Origin: Pseudogymnoascus destructans | Lineage: Eukaryota; Ascomycota; Leotiomycetes; Thelebolales; Thelebolaceae | Direction of reading: 5' to 3' | Length of the DNA: 64,000 nt | Assembly: GCF_001641265.1 (NCBI RefSeq) | Contig: NW_020167520.1 | Location: 1,240,001 to 1,304,000, forward strand | Notes under the pieces: model-generated | What the model was told of the DNA's origin: nothing | Seen by the model: the letters and a program-made list of their open reading frames with translations, nothing else | The model's database searches: none | Made by a program: the position numbers and the translations under genes | Shown here: positions 33,498 to 45,038 of the stretch, piece after piece | Numbering within the stretch: the stretch's first letter is position 1 | Layout: every line of letters starts with the position of its first letter

Positions 33498-34035
33498 TGT
33501 GAAGGTAGGCACCTTGGCGGTTGTGACGTGTGGACCTGCTATGCGTCTCTTTCGTCGTTTCCTCGTGGCGATAGAATTGGACGTATCTCTCAGTGCTCTA
33601 TCGTTTTAATCGTATTGGAGCGCGGCGGCTACAGAGTATGCTGGATCGTGACTGACGTCTGTTGTATGTCGATTGCGAGCCTCTCGGCGGCTCGCAAGAG
33701 CTGACGTGCACACCCGATGCGGTTAGCTCAAACAACCTCAACCCACACTGATTGCAGCCTTGTGTATAAGGCTCTACAACTACCCACGCATGGTGAGCGC
33801 GCTTAACCGCGTTTGGAGCTTGAGGTGCTGCGTTGCCCTGTGCTGCCTGGGACGAGAGCTGTCAAGCCAGCAACAAGACAATAACCAACCAGCTTCAATC
33901 CCACCTCGAAGTCACATCATTCTTCCTACGCACGCTACGCCTCTAAGACCACGAGATAAATCAAAGCTAGAGGAGTAGGAATACACAGGAATTAATAGTC
34001 GATACCCAAGCGGCCGAAGCTGCGAACCATCCAAG
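33498..34035. promoter_or_regulatory. Divergent promoter region VPS55 / PRE5
   Basis: About 540 bases between two divergent starts. No named regulatory site is recognised; frames inside (for example 33760-33978) have no motif. Confidence 0.45.
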
Positions 34036-34954
34036 ATGTTCAGAAACAACTATGACAACGATTCGGTCACTTTGTAAGCTGACAACTTCACCACATATTC
34101 AAGTTGCTTCAGTGTAGCTAACAGGCTCAAAGCTCTCCACAGGGACGCATCTTCCAGGTCGAATATGCCAGTGAGGCCGTGAAGCAAGGTTCCGTCGTAG
34201 TCGGTCTCGTCAGCAAAACACACGCCGTCCTCGTAGCTCTCAAGGTACGTCTCACCCTCGCCTCCCCCCCCCAGATCCCTCGAATAACCTCACTGACCAT
34301 TCCCAGCGCAACGCAGAAGAGCTCTCCTCTTACCAAAAGAAAGTCATCGCGATCGACTCGCACTTCGGGCTCGGTCTTGCCGGCCTCGCCTCCGACGCCC
34401 GCGTCCTCTCCAACTTCCTCAAGTCGCAATCGCTCTCCTCGCGCCTGACATACGGCCGCGCCCTCCCCATCGAGCGCGCCGTCTCCGCCATCGGCGAGCG
34501 CGCCCAGACCAACACCCAGCACTACGGCAAGCGCCCATACGGTGTTGGACTTATCGTCGTGGGCGTTGACGAGACTGGGCCGCACCTGTTTGAGTTTCAG
34601 CCCAGTGGACTGACGCAGGAGATGGTGGCGTGTGCGATTGGTGCGAGGAGTCAGATGGCGAGGACGTACTTGGAGAGGAAGGCGGAGGCGTTTGCTGATG
34701 CGAGCAGGGAGGAGTTGGTCTCGCATGGGCTGAGGGCGTTGAAGGAGAGTTTGGCGCAGGATAAGGATTTGACGGTGGAGAATACTAGTATTGGTATTGT
34801 TGGCGTTGCACTTAAGGGGAGTCAAGATATTGAGCCCTTCAAGCTGTATGATGGGCAGGAGGTTAAGGAGTGGATTGAGGCTGTTGCGGAGGGGAAGGAT
34901 GATGAGGCTGAGGCCGAGGCCCCGACGGAGACGATGGATGTTGACGACGCATAA
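34036..34954 (+). CDS. PRE5: 20S proteasome alpha-6 subunit (PRE5/PSMA1)
   Basis: Exons 34036-34073, 34133-34244 and 34307-34954 give 265 aa. The short first exon encodes MFRNNYDNDSVTF; the first acceptor is the AAG at 34130-34132, which alone gives the frame SPQGRIFQVEYASEAVKQGS, the alpha-subunit signature. It continues SVVVGLVSKTHAVLVALKRN and YGKRPYGVGLIVVGVDE..GPHLFEF, typical of PSMA1. The tail is acidic (DDEAEAEAP..MDVDDA). Known role: structural alpha ring of the 20S core; not proteolytic. Start and exons agree with the family. Confidence 0.96.
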
Positions 34955-35618
34955 GGTGTGGGTTGAATTGGGTTGGCTATGATGCTCATACCACTAGCCG
35001 TTACGCCGCTGGGCAAAGATGGAAGGGCACAAAGGGCTCGTGAATCCGTAGGGAAGCATAGACGATCTTGGCGCTTAACATGAAATTGGCGTCTATGTAT
35101 AGTACCATTATGAAAGATAATTTGCAGGGCGTCTCAATGCTATGCTCTTACGCCCAGTTTATGATCTTGGATTGCCTGAACCCAATGGCATGGTTGATGA
35201 AGTTGGCAAAAGCCACATTTTGTGACCATTGTGCTCTCTACCCGCATGCCAATCTAGGAAAGGTTTGCTCGTGAAACTGCACATATACCAGCAGAGTAAG
35301 AATGTATGTAGTACAAAAGTAATTATATTTATTGTGAAGGTAGTCAGTTCTTAACCAAGTTGGGATTTCCGCCCTGTATAAATATAATAATTTACAGTAC
35401 AACTAACTCCATAGCTTACGCACAGTAACTCTATTCCACGTTGAGTGGTGTATACGCCCGCCAATATCCAGATGTTTCCAATGCTCCAAAAATACAATCC
35501 CATAATACGTTGAGTCATGCCACACCTCGCCGATAATTCTGTGTGACGCCGCGCAATATACGCCAGATGTAAACAAAAATACAAGCCAGCCCTCCTATAG
35601 TAATACACCCAGGAGATT
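34955..35618. other. Intergenic between convergent PRE5 and ABZ1
   Basis: About 660 bases. A 105-codon antisense frame (35351-35668) abuts and overlaps the ABZ1 end; it has no motif and is treated as chance. No other signal. Confidence 0.45.
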
Positions 35619-38228
35619 TCAGGTTGGTTTTGGCGGCCTGCCCAAGTTAAGGCCAAGGCCGAAGCCATTCAGCGTATTGAACAGCTTGGTTTCCATCTCC
35701 TCCCTCTCGGCCCGATCCTCGCTGAGTGCTGTAACAGCTCCGCCAGCCCCGACGTACCAGGTGTCCTGGCCCTCGTCGTTCTGACACTCATCATCCCACT
35801 TGAACGCGCAGCGAATATTAACGCTAAAGTCGCCGCGACCGCCGACATCCATGTATCCCACAACTCCGCTGTAAAGGCTCCTTCGTCCATGTTCGATCTC
35901 GTTCAACAGCTCGCAGCTTCTCTTCTTCGGCGCACCAGTCATTGATCCCGGCGGTAGTGATGCAGCAAGGACATCGATGCCAGAGTACCGCGGCCCTTCT
36001 TCTGAGCCATTAGTGGAGATCTCCTGGGGAACCCCTTTCATGTTGAGATTTGCTCCGCTTCCTGAATTTCCATCGCCTCCTGGTATATTGCCAACGACTA
36101 CAGTCACCATCTGCCACACACTTTCGTACTCCTCAACTCCCATGAGTCTCGTTACAGCCACGTTACCGGCGCCACAGACACCGTATAGGTCATGTCTGAC
36201 GAGGTCGACAATCATAAGATTCTCCGCGCGCTCTTTCTCGACGTCTAGCAATGCCTCTGCTTCTGCACGAGTCGGCGCCAGGCTCTTCTTCACCGTGCCC
36301 TTCATTGGCCTCAGCTCGCAGCGCCCAGAGGAGGTCCATGACAGGAAACGCTCAGGGGAGCAGGAGATGAAAGTAGCAGGACCGAGGCGGATGAAAGAGG
36401 AGAAAGGAGAAGGCTGTGCAGCTCGGAGAGAGCGGTAGAGAGACCATGCCGGGCTCGATAGGGCAGGAGCATTCTTAGACGAGAGAGGCGTCGAAGATGA
36501 GATCGGAACGATAGGAGCGCTCAAGGTTGAGAGGGAGGTAAGGCACAGCTCGTAAGATTCTCCAGCGGAGATATACGACTGGCAAGTCCGAACAGAGGCC
36601 TCGTATGCGCTGGAATCTGGCGTGCATGCCTTTGCCCCGACTTTTGACGGACTTGCGAATTCCGTAGAAACAGAAGCGGTCTTTGGAAGAGCAGACGATG
36701 CACTACGAAGGAAATCGACGAGTTCCTGACCCCGCCCGTCAAGCCACCAAAGTAGCTCGGCATCCTGGTTTATGGATGATTGCGTAAGCTGCTGTAGATG
36801 CACCTTATTTTCTTGGTGGTCGATGACAATGCTGTCAGTAACCCACGCGAAGTTGAGATCCGGTCGATCGGTTCCATCAGCTGGAATTGGGGAATGTGGC
36901 GAAACGTCGATGCCCTCCAAGCCAAGCTCATACGTCGTATAACCCATAAACCCACCCCAAAACGGCACGTCCAAATTCCCGTGGTTGATTTTCCTCTTAT
37001 CGAGATAGCCTGCAAGGAATGGCCATATTCCACCAAATCCTCCCATGAATACCTTCTGGGGGTTGCTTCGCGAAGTGGATGTCTTCGACGCGGGCAACAC
37101 ACTTGCAAACGCGTTGCCGACCGAATACTCTACTCGCAAGGCATTATCCACGTGGAGAGCAATGGTGGTGTAGCGTCCCCTGACCATTTCGGAGCCAATT
37201 CCCCTAATATTGTTGTTTGTGCTCTCCAAGACAATTAGGTCCCGGCCAGCAGCTTCCATGCGCGCAATAACGTCTGGCACGTCCACGTTGCCGCCCAAAT
37301 CGACGACCCTAGACGCGTATCCATAATCCAAGTCTTCATGTTCGAAGTCATACTCTGCTCGAGATCCATTCATTTTGAACTTCTTGGCTTCCGTTTGTGC
37401 CAACAGGCTGGATCGCACTGGCATTCCTGCCTTTGCCCTCCCTCCCCGTACAATCTTCCTTCCAGTCTGCGCGTTGTGATTTTTTACCTCACCCATCCAA
37501 TTCAAGATGACCTTTTTGCTTTCCTCATTCGTGCATATGCTCTCGGGGTGGTACTGTAAACCCCACCATGGCCTCTCAGAGTGCTTCGATGCCACCAAGA
37601 TTCTCTTATCTCTTCCTTCAACTTGCTGCTCCACCCAGGCCAGAGGTTCGATTGTGCCTTGCCTATCGACCCCAGTGTATTTCCACTTAGCAGTCCACTT
37701 TTCGGCCTCCCATATCTCAGCTGATACTTCATTTTGCCCAAGATCGACACAAAGGCTCTGGTAAAGCGTCGTATCAACCTCTCCGACTCCTTGGTATATT
37801 CCCCGGCCGCAATGAGTTACGCGCCTGACAACACCATGCATGCCGCCCCCGGTCAGTCTCCGAATGGCTCCACCGCCTTGCAATCCCAAGCTTTGGAATC
37901 CTAGACATATTCCGAGTATGGGGATATCAACCCTGGTGTCGCTTCCACCCCCATTGGCATAGGCCGATGCTACCCATATTCTCCGCATCAACCCGACGTC
38001 TGATTCATTCTCCGGGTGCCCGGGTCCAGGTCCCAAAACAACTGCATCGTACTGTTTCAGCTCCTCGGCGAGAGAGGCATCGGTAGGGAAGAGCAGTGTA
38101 TCGATGCGAACCACTCTCACAGAGCAGTTCAAAGTTGTCGTGAGGAGCGATATGATATTATTCGTAAAAGAGTCATAGGCGTCCACGAAGAGGATTGATG
38201 GCCTCTGGCATTCGGTTTTGGCTGGCAT
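35619..38228 (-). CDS. ABZ1: Aminodeoxychorismate synthase, PabA-PabB fusion
   Basis: Single exon of 869 aa from the ATG at 38228; the frame extends nine codons upstream but without an ATG. N-terminal glutamine amidotransferase: SILFVDAYDSFTNNI, VLGPGPGHP, the nucleophile loop GICLGFQSLGL (Cys), and a His-Pro-Glu triad block LQYHPESI. The C-terminal half is the chorismate-binding domain: SYELCLTSL, RFLSW, PMKGT (the Lys in this motif marks aminodeoxychorismate rather than anthranilate synthase), LIVDLVRHDL, and PPGSMTGAPKKRSCELL. Known role: makes 4-amino-4-deoxychorismate, the first step from chorismate to p-aminobenzoate and folate. Fungal enzymes are fused like this one. Confidence 0.96.
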   Translation of the reverse strand: MPAKTECQRPSILFVDAYDSFTNNIISLLTTTLNCSVRVVRIDTLLFPTDASLAEELKQYDAVVLGPGPGHPENESDVGLMRRIWVASAYANGGGSDTRVDIPILGICLGFQSLGLQGGGAIRRLTGGGMHGVVRRVTHCGRGIYQGVGEVDTTLYQSLCVDLGQNEVSAEIWEAEKWTAKWKYTGVDRQGTIEPLAWVEQQVEGRDKRILVASKHSERPWWGLQYHPESICTNEESKKVILNWMGEVKNHNAQTGRKIVRGGRAKAGMPVRSSLLAQTEAKKFKMNGSRAEYDFEHEDLDYGYASRVVDLGGNVDVPDVIARMEAAGRDLIVLESTNNNIRGIGSEMVRGRYTTIALHVDNALRVEYSVGNAFASVLPASKTSTSRSNPQKVFMGGFGGIWPFLAGYLDKRKINHGNLDVPFWGGFMGYTTYELGLEGIDVSPHSPIPADGTDRPDLNFAWVTDSIVIDHQENKVHLQQLTQSSINQDAELLWWLDGRGQELVDFLRSASSALPKTASVSTEFASPSKVGAKACTPDSSAYEASVRTCQSYISAGESYELCLTSLSTLSAPIVPISSSTPLSSKNAPALSSPAWSLYRSLRAAQPSPFSSFIRLGPATFISCSPERFLSWTSSGRCELRPMKGTVKKSLAPTRAEAEALLDVEKERAENLMIVDLVRHDLYGVCGAGNVAVTRLMGVEEYESVWQMVTVVVGNIPGGDGNSGSGANLNMKGVPQEISTNGSEEGPRYSGIDVLAASLPPGSMTGAPKKRSCELLNEIEHGRRSLYSGVVGYMDVGGRGDFSVNIRCAFKWDDECQNDEGQDTWYVGAGGAVTALSEDRAEREEMETKLFNTLNGFGLGLNLGRPPKPT

Positions 38229-39104
38229 TGGAGGATTCCTAGGGCCCAAAACCACAGTTTAGCCAATTCAAAGGGGAGAAGCTGGTGTGCAAGACAGCCC
38301 TATTGGGCAGCTGGAGTTCAGAGACTTTATGTATTTCTCGTTCTGCCCCGGGCGGTGACGCTAGAAGTGGAATGGTGGCATCCCAAGAATTTGGGCGATC
38401 AGTCAAGTCAGCCTTGTCGCAAGGCTAGGGAAGACGGGCAACCAATTCTCGAGTCGATGATAACAATGAAAAAGAGCCAAGACGAAATGCGAAACGTTGT
38501 TTTGATCGAATTGATCTGCTACGGTTTAAAATCAATTTAATATACACTATTTAGCTTCGATTTACAACAATGTAGCTTGAACCCTCTGGGTTTTCTCCGT
38601 ATTTGGAGTGAAGGGGAAAGACAGAAGCAAGACAAGTGCAGGGATGTAAACAGAAACAACATATGCATGTTAAGCAGGGACCGAAGGCATTAATCGAGTG
38701 TATTGCAGTTTCACGTAGAACGAGATTCTCTGGTATCGCATTAATCGTACTACTATAACTATAATAGCTGCTGTGGGACATGCGCCTAATCCCCCCTTTT
38801 ATAACCCACAAGAAAATACAGAAACCGTGTATGCGACAGACCAACAGCCTCTGTCGCACAAACAAGCAGTCTATGCTAGAGAACAAGTATATAATACAAT
38901 AAAACCAACAAATCGGCGTAGGTCGGTGCCTGCATCTCGCCATCTTCGTCTTAACATCCCTCCCCTCACCACCGTCATAAGCCAAACATCTCTCCACCCG
39001 CGTGTCCCGGAGGCTTTGAATTCCAAGAACGGACCGGCATAAAACCCTTGAGGCTCCTTTAGCAAACGCCTTCTTTAAGAATAGTCTGATCGATTGCTGC
39101 GGTC
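38229..39104. other. Intergenic upstream of ABZ1 and 3' of the GDP-mannose transporter
   Basis: About 875 bases. Holds the ABZ1 promoter and the 3' end of the transporter. Antisense frames of up to 148 codons (38551-38997) lack motifs and codon bias. Confidence 0.45.
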
Positions 39105-40445
39105 TCAGAATTTAGATGCGTTGGCATCACGCGCACTCTGGCTGCTGGCGCTCATTGGAATGTTGGTCGTTGGCAGGCTCATCTTTGATGCAGCAGTCTG
39201 TCTGACCTTTGCCCATGCGTAGACCATTCCACTTACGAAACCCAAAAGAATAGCTGACACGCTACCAAAGGTGATAGGGGCATCGAAGAAGACAAGACCG
39301 CTGACGGCAATTGGCAGCTTGTTGAGGGCTCCAACCATGGAATACGTCGTCGATGAGGTAACACGGATGCACCATGCTGAGGCGTAGGAGATGAAAATGG
39401 TGGCCAAGCCAGAGTAAATCATTGCCAGAATTTGGCTATTGCGAGACTCGACGGGGAAGTTTGCGTTGAAGTTTACGGATGACCAATCTTCGATGAGGAT
39501 GGAGAGGACGATCAACACCGGGATGGTAAGGAGATTGTTGTAGAACATGGCTGTGAATCGGTCAGTACGTTGGTCAATATCTTATTCGGGAAAACAACTC
39601 ACTGTCCCAGTCCTTGAAGTTCATCTTCTTGATAGTCTTACGCATGCCCAGGACGTAGGAGGCGGTGAAGAAAACATTAAGTCCCATCCAAGCATAGCCA
39701 GCGTTCAAGGTAGAAAGCTGGGCTGCTGCTTCGATGTTCTGGCCCGAAAGTGTCGAGGTGCCAGCACTGGCTGCTAAAGCGTGCTGAACATCTGCCCATG
39801 CAGCAATGACGGAGCTGAGAACCATGAGTCCGAATGCGAAAAGGGACGAAGGAGAGACGCTTCCTCCGAACCAAAGGACTTCTCCATATGCAATAACGAT
39901 GATAGTCAAGTTCTTGAAAATGGTATACACTGGTACGGAGAGGAATTGGAGAGCCTTGGTGCTCGTGTAGATCATACCAACGAGGAGAATGGAGATTGGG
40001 AACCCTGGTTACACCATGGTCAGCAAGCGTCAGGTAGTGGGATATTCGCGCTAAGCATACATCTCTTTGCCTTCTCATTGTCAAACTTCGCTAGGTCTTT
40101 GATGAGGCCCATGGATTTGCAAGCTTGAATCGCAATAATGCAAACGATCGACTGTAGTTTGTTAGACAAATTCTCTACCGCCAGAGGATGTTGACATACC
40201 TGGAATCCCAGAAAAAAGAAGCTCATGTTCCATTTATCTCCTGAAACACAGAACTTGTTGATGACCGTCATACTGATGGAGGCCAAACAGTATGCAAGCA
40301 CGGAAAGCCCTGGGTTGTTCACGATGCTCGAAGGCGCCGAAGGCATCCCCATGCTGGGCGACGGTCTGTTGAGTGCTGGCGAAGAACGGGACGCCTTCGT
40401 AGGGATCTCAATCGAATAATCATCGTCTCTTTTCTTGCCGTCCAT
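39105..40445 (-). CDS. Golgi GDP-mannose transporter (VRG4/GMT type)
   Basis: Minus-strand exons 40445-40200, 40151-40061, 40004-39603 and 39550-39105 give 394 aa. The joints restore FFFLGFQ|SIVCIIAIQACK, FDNEKAKR|WFPISIL and FKDWD|TMFYNNLL. About ten hydrophobic segments make a nucleotide-sugar-transporter (drug/metabolite) fold. The nucleotide-sugar signature GALNKLPIAVSG is present near residue 300, together with the upstream FYNN motif of Vrg4. The N-terminus is cytosolic and Ser/Pro-rich. Known role: imports GDP-mannose into the Golgi lumen for glycan and glycolipid mannosylation. It is thus in the same pathway space as glucosidase I at 17.8 kb, though not linked as a cluster. Confidence 0.95.
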
Positions 40446-40851
40446 GGTTGCGGTTGGGAAGACTCGCTGTCTCCTGAGCTGAAAGCCGATGCGCTTGGGT
40501 TATGCAGCAAAAGGGGAATACAAAGCCCGTTGAGCAGGTCAAACGGGGAGGTCTGAAAGCTGCAGCGTTGTCGCCGTCCGTACTATATCAGCATCAGGTA
40601 ACGAATGACTATTGTTTCGGAATTGGACAGGAGCGAGTTTTCCTTTGGTTTTCGAGAACTGGACTTGCCCACCTTTCTGGTCTTCCCAAATTAGACCACA
40701 ACCAGGAGGCAAGATTACGCTTACATAAGCATATTTGGGACCACAAAAAGTATGCACGGGCCCCATCATGGTCCCAGGTCGCCTATCGCAATTATCTAGC
40801 GATTCAGAATTGACTGGTGGGGTTACTTGTGAGAGCATCCTACCAGCAATA
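40446..40851. promoter_or_regulatory. Divergent promoter region GDP-mannose transporter / PLP1
   Basis: About 400 bases between divergent starts. The frame that leads into PLP1 from 40735 is leader read-through. No specific site recognised. Confidence 0.4.
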
Positions 40852-41530
40852 ATGGCTAAAATCGATGCCCAAGTGGCAGCTCTGGTGGATAAGACCGACT
40901 ATAACTCGGATGATGAAGATGCGCTCATTGAGTCTTTAGAAGACTCCCCAGCTCTCGACGCGTTCAGAGAGCAGCGTATACAACAGCTTCACGCCGAGTT
41001 TACACGGGCAAAGACCCAGAAGAACCAGGGATTTGGCGACTACACCGAAATTCAAGATGAGAAGGCATTGATGGACTTGACTACATCTTCGAAGCATGCC
41101 GTGGTACATTTTTCAAAGGAGGACTTTCAACGTTGCAGGGTTATGGATAGCCACCTTGAGGTTTGCTTGCCGGTTGAACTGTATTTTGGAGTGCTATTCT
41201 AACTGTAGCGTTCAACAGGCACTGGCTAAAAAGCATTTCGATACCAGATTCCTCAAGATGAACGTTGATAACGCCCCGTTCCTTGTTACGAAGCTAAGGG
41301 TCCAGGTCCTGCCTTGCGTTATCTGTTTCGTTGGTGGTATTAGCGTCGATAGGATCGTAGGCTTCGAGGGGTTGTCATACACTGCAGATAACTTCACTAC
41401 TGCCGACCTTGAAGCGCGGCTACTTGGATCTGGCGTCGTCCAAAGAGCGAAGACGCAGGGCGATGGTGGCGTTAGATTTGGCGTCAAGAAAGCTCTGAAG
41501 GAAGACAGCGATAATGATGACTGGGATTGA
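40852..41530 (+). CDS. PLP1: PLP1 phosducin/thioredoxin-like protein (TXNDC9 type)
   Basis: Exons 40852-41160 and 41219-41530 give 206 aa. The intron must end at the second of two close AGs (41217-41218), since only that gives DSHLE|ALAKKHFDTRFLKMNVDNAPFLVTKL. N-terminal half: acidic DEDALIESLEDSP, then a helix FREQRIQQLHAEF. C-terminal half: thioredoxin-like fold (VVHFSKEDFQRCRVMDSHL, then VQVLPCVICFVGGISVDRIVGFEGL), without a CxxC redox centre. It ends in DDWD. Known role: Plp1/TXNDC9 proteins work with the CCT chaperonin on tubulin and actin folding. A good family match. Confidence 0.92.
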
Positions 41531-42167
41531 GAGGCTTTATCTAGGCTTTGGTCAAAGTTTCAGGAACTTTGCCGCGGTGAGTTTGCCCGATGGCTACCAC
41601 AGCACACCAGCATACATCTACCAGGCCAGTAGAAGACCTGAGTATGCTACTCCCGTAACTCTCTTGGCGTAGCCAAGTATCAGGAAGAGGCTTACTCTGC
41701 CATGTCCCTTTGAGACATTGTGACAGGGGAAAAAGAAGTGGCGGTGAAAAGATTGAGCCAAATATCAATTTTACCAATCGCTATAACTCTCCAGGTCCCT
41801 TGGTCCCACCTCAGGGGATGAAGTTTGAGATGAGACTATCGCACGTGGAATTATACCACGAATCAAGCCCGAGAAAGGTTTACATTCATAGACCTTGCTA
41901 GAGTTCTTCAAGAAAATATGACGAGATGATCAATACGGGTTATGTTGATCAGTATGAATGTGGTTGTAAATGTGCATATACGGCTAAAATCATGTGAAAT
42001 GGTGCAACCCCGCTGGTCAGCACTGGTGGGGTCACCAATCGTCCGTCATCAATACGAGGGGTAAACCATCACAAATCAAGCTTCTCTCCAACGAAATACT
42101 ATAAATCAACCCGTACCCCTTTGATCCTTCGTCTTTCTAGAATATATTATACCCTACATACGCCAAC
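41531..42167. promoter_or_regulatory. Intergenic between PLP1 and ADI1
   Basis: About 640 bases. A TATAAA (42100-42105) fits the ADI1 promoter. Otherwise no gene or site is seen. Confidence 0.45.
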
Positions 42168-42796
42168 ATGATAGCCTACTGGTACGACAACTTGCCCGTG
42201 AGTTATCCCGTCTTCTCCATGTCGCATTTCCACTGACGGCTTCCCAGGGCGACCAGCGCGAACCCCACGACTCCGGGCGCGAGGTCTCCCTCTACCAGCT
42301 CTCGCGCGTGGGAGTCCTCTACTATAACTACTCCGAGCTCGAACAAGTTGATGCTCTGGCGTCGGAGCGCTCATACAAGAACCGCGATGTGATCACCGTA
42401 TCGCCGAGCGCGATTGGCGAAGTCTACGAGACGAAGGTCCAGTCGTTCTTCGCAGAGCACATGCACGAGGATGAGGAGATCAGATATATCCGCGACGGAA
42501 AGGGATACTTTGATGTGAGGAACGAGGGGGATGAGTGGGTGAGGATTTTGTTGGAGAAGGACGACTTGATTATTCTCCCGGCGGGCATTTATCACAGGTT
42601 TACGACCGACACGAGCAATGTGAGCATACCCACGCATATCCAATTGAGCTTGAAGCCAGAAGCTAACGCGACACAGTTCATTGTTGCAATGAGATTGTTC
42701 AAGGAGGAGCCAAAGTGGACGCCGCTGAACCGTGGGCCAGACGTCGATATCAACCCCTACAGGCAGGAGTATGTCGACAAGACATTGAAGGTTTAA
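42168..42796 (+). CDS. ADI1: Acireductone dioxygenase (methionine salvage)
   Basis: Exons 42168-42197 and 42248-42796 give 192 aa; the ten-codon first exon reads MIAYWYDNLP and a 50-nt intron follows. The cupin fold carries the metal ligands of the family: EHMHEDEEIRYI (HxHx4E) and the later His in GIYHRFTTD, with Fe or Ni bound at these His/Glu sites. Known reaction: oxidises 1,2-dihydroxy-3-keto-5-methylthiopentene to the methionine precursor (Fe form) or to an off-pathway product (Ni form). Cytosolic and nuclear in other fungi. Complete, with all ligands present. Confidence 0.96.
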
Positions 42797-43133
42797 GCCA
42801 GGGAAGCAAGTACATAGTAGATATGAGCCAGTATTAGCAATACTGAGATTGATGAATACCCATTTTTAAACTATACAATGTCCCTAGAATTTTTTTTTTA
42901 CTAAGTTAAGTTATACGTTGCAGAAAGTACGTGGCACTTTTATACCATAGCTCCGTCCACTATCAACCCAAATTCAACCCCCGTACTGTTCCCCACCAAA
43001 ACCATCTCTGCATGGCGTAGCTTTATGGCCCGCTTCCTTTAATAACTCACCACGTCCCAGCCAATCAGCCGGTGCCTTTTAGCATTTGAGCGCTCATGGG
43101 ATTTGGCTTTATCTTGTGAGGCGTCTCGAGAGG
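42797..43133. other. Intergenic between ADI1 and the SDR gene
   Basis: About 335 bases with a poly-T run near 42893. Nothing else is seen. Confidence 0.45.
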
Positions 43134-44428
43134 ATGGATGCCTTCAAAGCCGAAGACTTGTGCTACCATGGAGTCGCCGGGGACATGGCCAACGGGAGTG
43201 GTGGCGACGCAAAGCAACCCAAACACACGTCTCCTGATAGAGCGAGGCATGACTTTAAAGTCGAGCTCCCATCTAGTTGTGATCCTCCAGGTCCGAATAA
43301 CCCACCGAAGCAGCTTGTATGGATAGTAAGTCAACAATTTCGCTTCTTCAAAGTTGTCAAGGCGGTGGACGGTGTCTGTTTCATGGCACATGACTAGAGA
43401 GCCCCTTCTAGCAACAGAGGCTGCGCAAGGAATTGAATATCTCAAGTGCCAATTTATGCATATCTAACACATCTCAGATCTTCGGCGCAACAGGCCACAT
43501 CGGCCGCTCCCTCACCAGCTGCGCCCTGCGGCACAACGACCTCGTCGTCGCCGTCGGCCAAACCCACGTCAACCCCCCCGCCTCAATGCAAAACTGGCAC
43601 CCCAACTGTCTCGGCACCCTCTGTGACGTGCGATTGCGTGCCACCGTCAAAGCCGTGATGACCAAAGCCATGGCTCACTTCGGACGCATCGACCTGATTG
43701 CGAACTGCAGCGGGACGGCGATCATCGGCGCGTGCGAGGACCAGGATGAGCACGAGATCCGCAATCAGATCGAGACGAATTTAATGGGCACGCTGAATAT
43801 ACTGCAGCTCAGCCTGCCGATTTTCCGCGAGCAGGCGCATGGGCGCTACTTGATTTTTAGCTCGACGACGGGCGCGCTAGGTGTGCCGGGCTTGGGGCCG
43901 TATTGCGCGAGTAAGTATGCGGTGGAGGGGCTCATAGAAGCTCTACTTTATGAGGTCGATGCGTTTAATATTAAAGCTACTCTTGTGGAGCCGGGGTTGG
44001 TCCGAAGGGATGACCCAGATCAACCCGAGAGAGAGAAGATTGTGGGCACAGGTCTCCCATTATATGGGCACTTCCTAATCAAGCCGGCGAGTAAACCGTA
44101 TAGCAGTCCCACCAGCCCTGCGCAGCATTATAAGCGCATGGTGCAGTGGTTGGGAGACAGGCAGCCAACGAGTGTGGTGAAGAGCGCAGAGCTGGTGTGG
44201 CAACTGGGACATTGTAGTTTTCCACCGCTGAGGCTACTTTTGGGGAGCTTTGCGGTTGAGAGTATTAGAGACAGGCTCAGATGTGTGATTGAAGAGGGAG
44301 AAGACTGGAGGGAGTTGAATTGGCCAAGCGAGGAAAGCACTGGTGCAGGCGATGAGAAGGATGAGAAGGAAGAGCCGGAAAGGGATGAGGAGGCCGATGA
44401 GGATGTTAAAGTAGGGCTGCATAACTGA
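43134..44428 (+). CDS. Short-chain dehydrogenase/reductase family protein
   Basis: Exons 43134-43325 and 43478-44428 give 380 aa. The 152-nt intron joins QLVWI to IFGATGHIGRSL, restoring the NAD(P)-binding GxxxGxG turn. Further SDR features: DLIANCSGTA (the NAG position is altered to NCS), the catalytic Ser in YLIFSSTTG, and YCASKYAVEG with the YxxxK pair. The first ~60 residues are an extra N-terminal segment, and the last ~50 residues are strongly acidic (DEKDEKEEPERDEEADEDV), both unusual for this family. Substrate unknown. The ATG at 43134 is the first in frame; it is the last gene before the transposon island. Confidence 0.82.
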
Positions 44429-45038
44429 AGCCCTGGCGATGATTGCCCACAAGGCCGAGCAGAGGTTTTAGAGATACAGTATATGCACAGGTCGTATATA
44501 CAGCTAATATTCTACCAGGGTTAGAAAATCAATTATAATCATGATTATTTAGTCGTAATCATAATCATGATTAACGTGGTTTATCAGTACGTCGGACATA
44601 TCAGTACCTCGGACACTTTTCATTGGCATTCTACTTTGAATATCAATAAATCAACCATAACATATTAAATTAACTATAACTAAGCGGAATCAGATGAACT
44701 AGACATATCTATAGCTTCTTGACAAGTTCGCGCATTATGACCAGCTTTTCCACAGATCCCACAGCATCGCCTAGACGGTTGCCCCTCCTTGCGACTACCC
44801 CCAACCGCACGTACGTCGCATCGTACCTGCTCATCCACATCCTTCTGTGCGATAATAGCCTGTGCATCCTCTACTATAAGTGCACCTCCTTCACGGACAC
44901 GAGCCTTTTTAGCCCTGCGGCGTTTGCTAAGGGCTTCGTTGGCTGCTCGAAGGGTACGTACCTCAGCAGACAGAAGGGTGTTCTCATGTGCTAGTCGCTC
45001 CGTACCCTTTGCCAACGCAATAACTGTCCCGAAGAGTG

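Noticed and set aside
35351..35668. 105-codon antisense frame at the ABZ1 3' end
   Set aside because: Overlaps the ABZ1 stop region and has no recognisable domain.
38229..38255. N-terminal extension of ABZ1 to 38255
   Set aside because: The extra nine codons have no ATG; the first ATG is at 38226-38228 and lies just before the conserved amidotransferase start.
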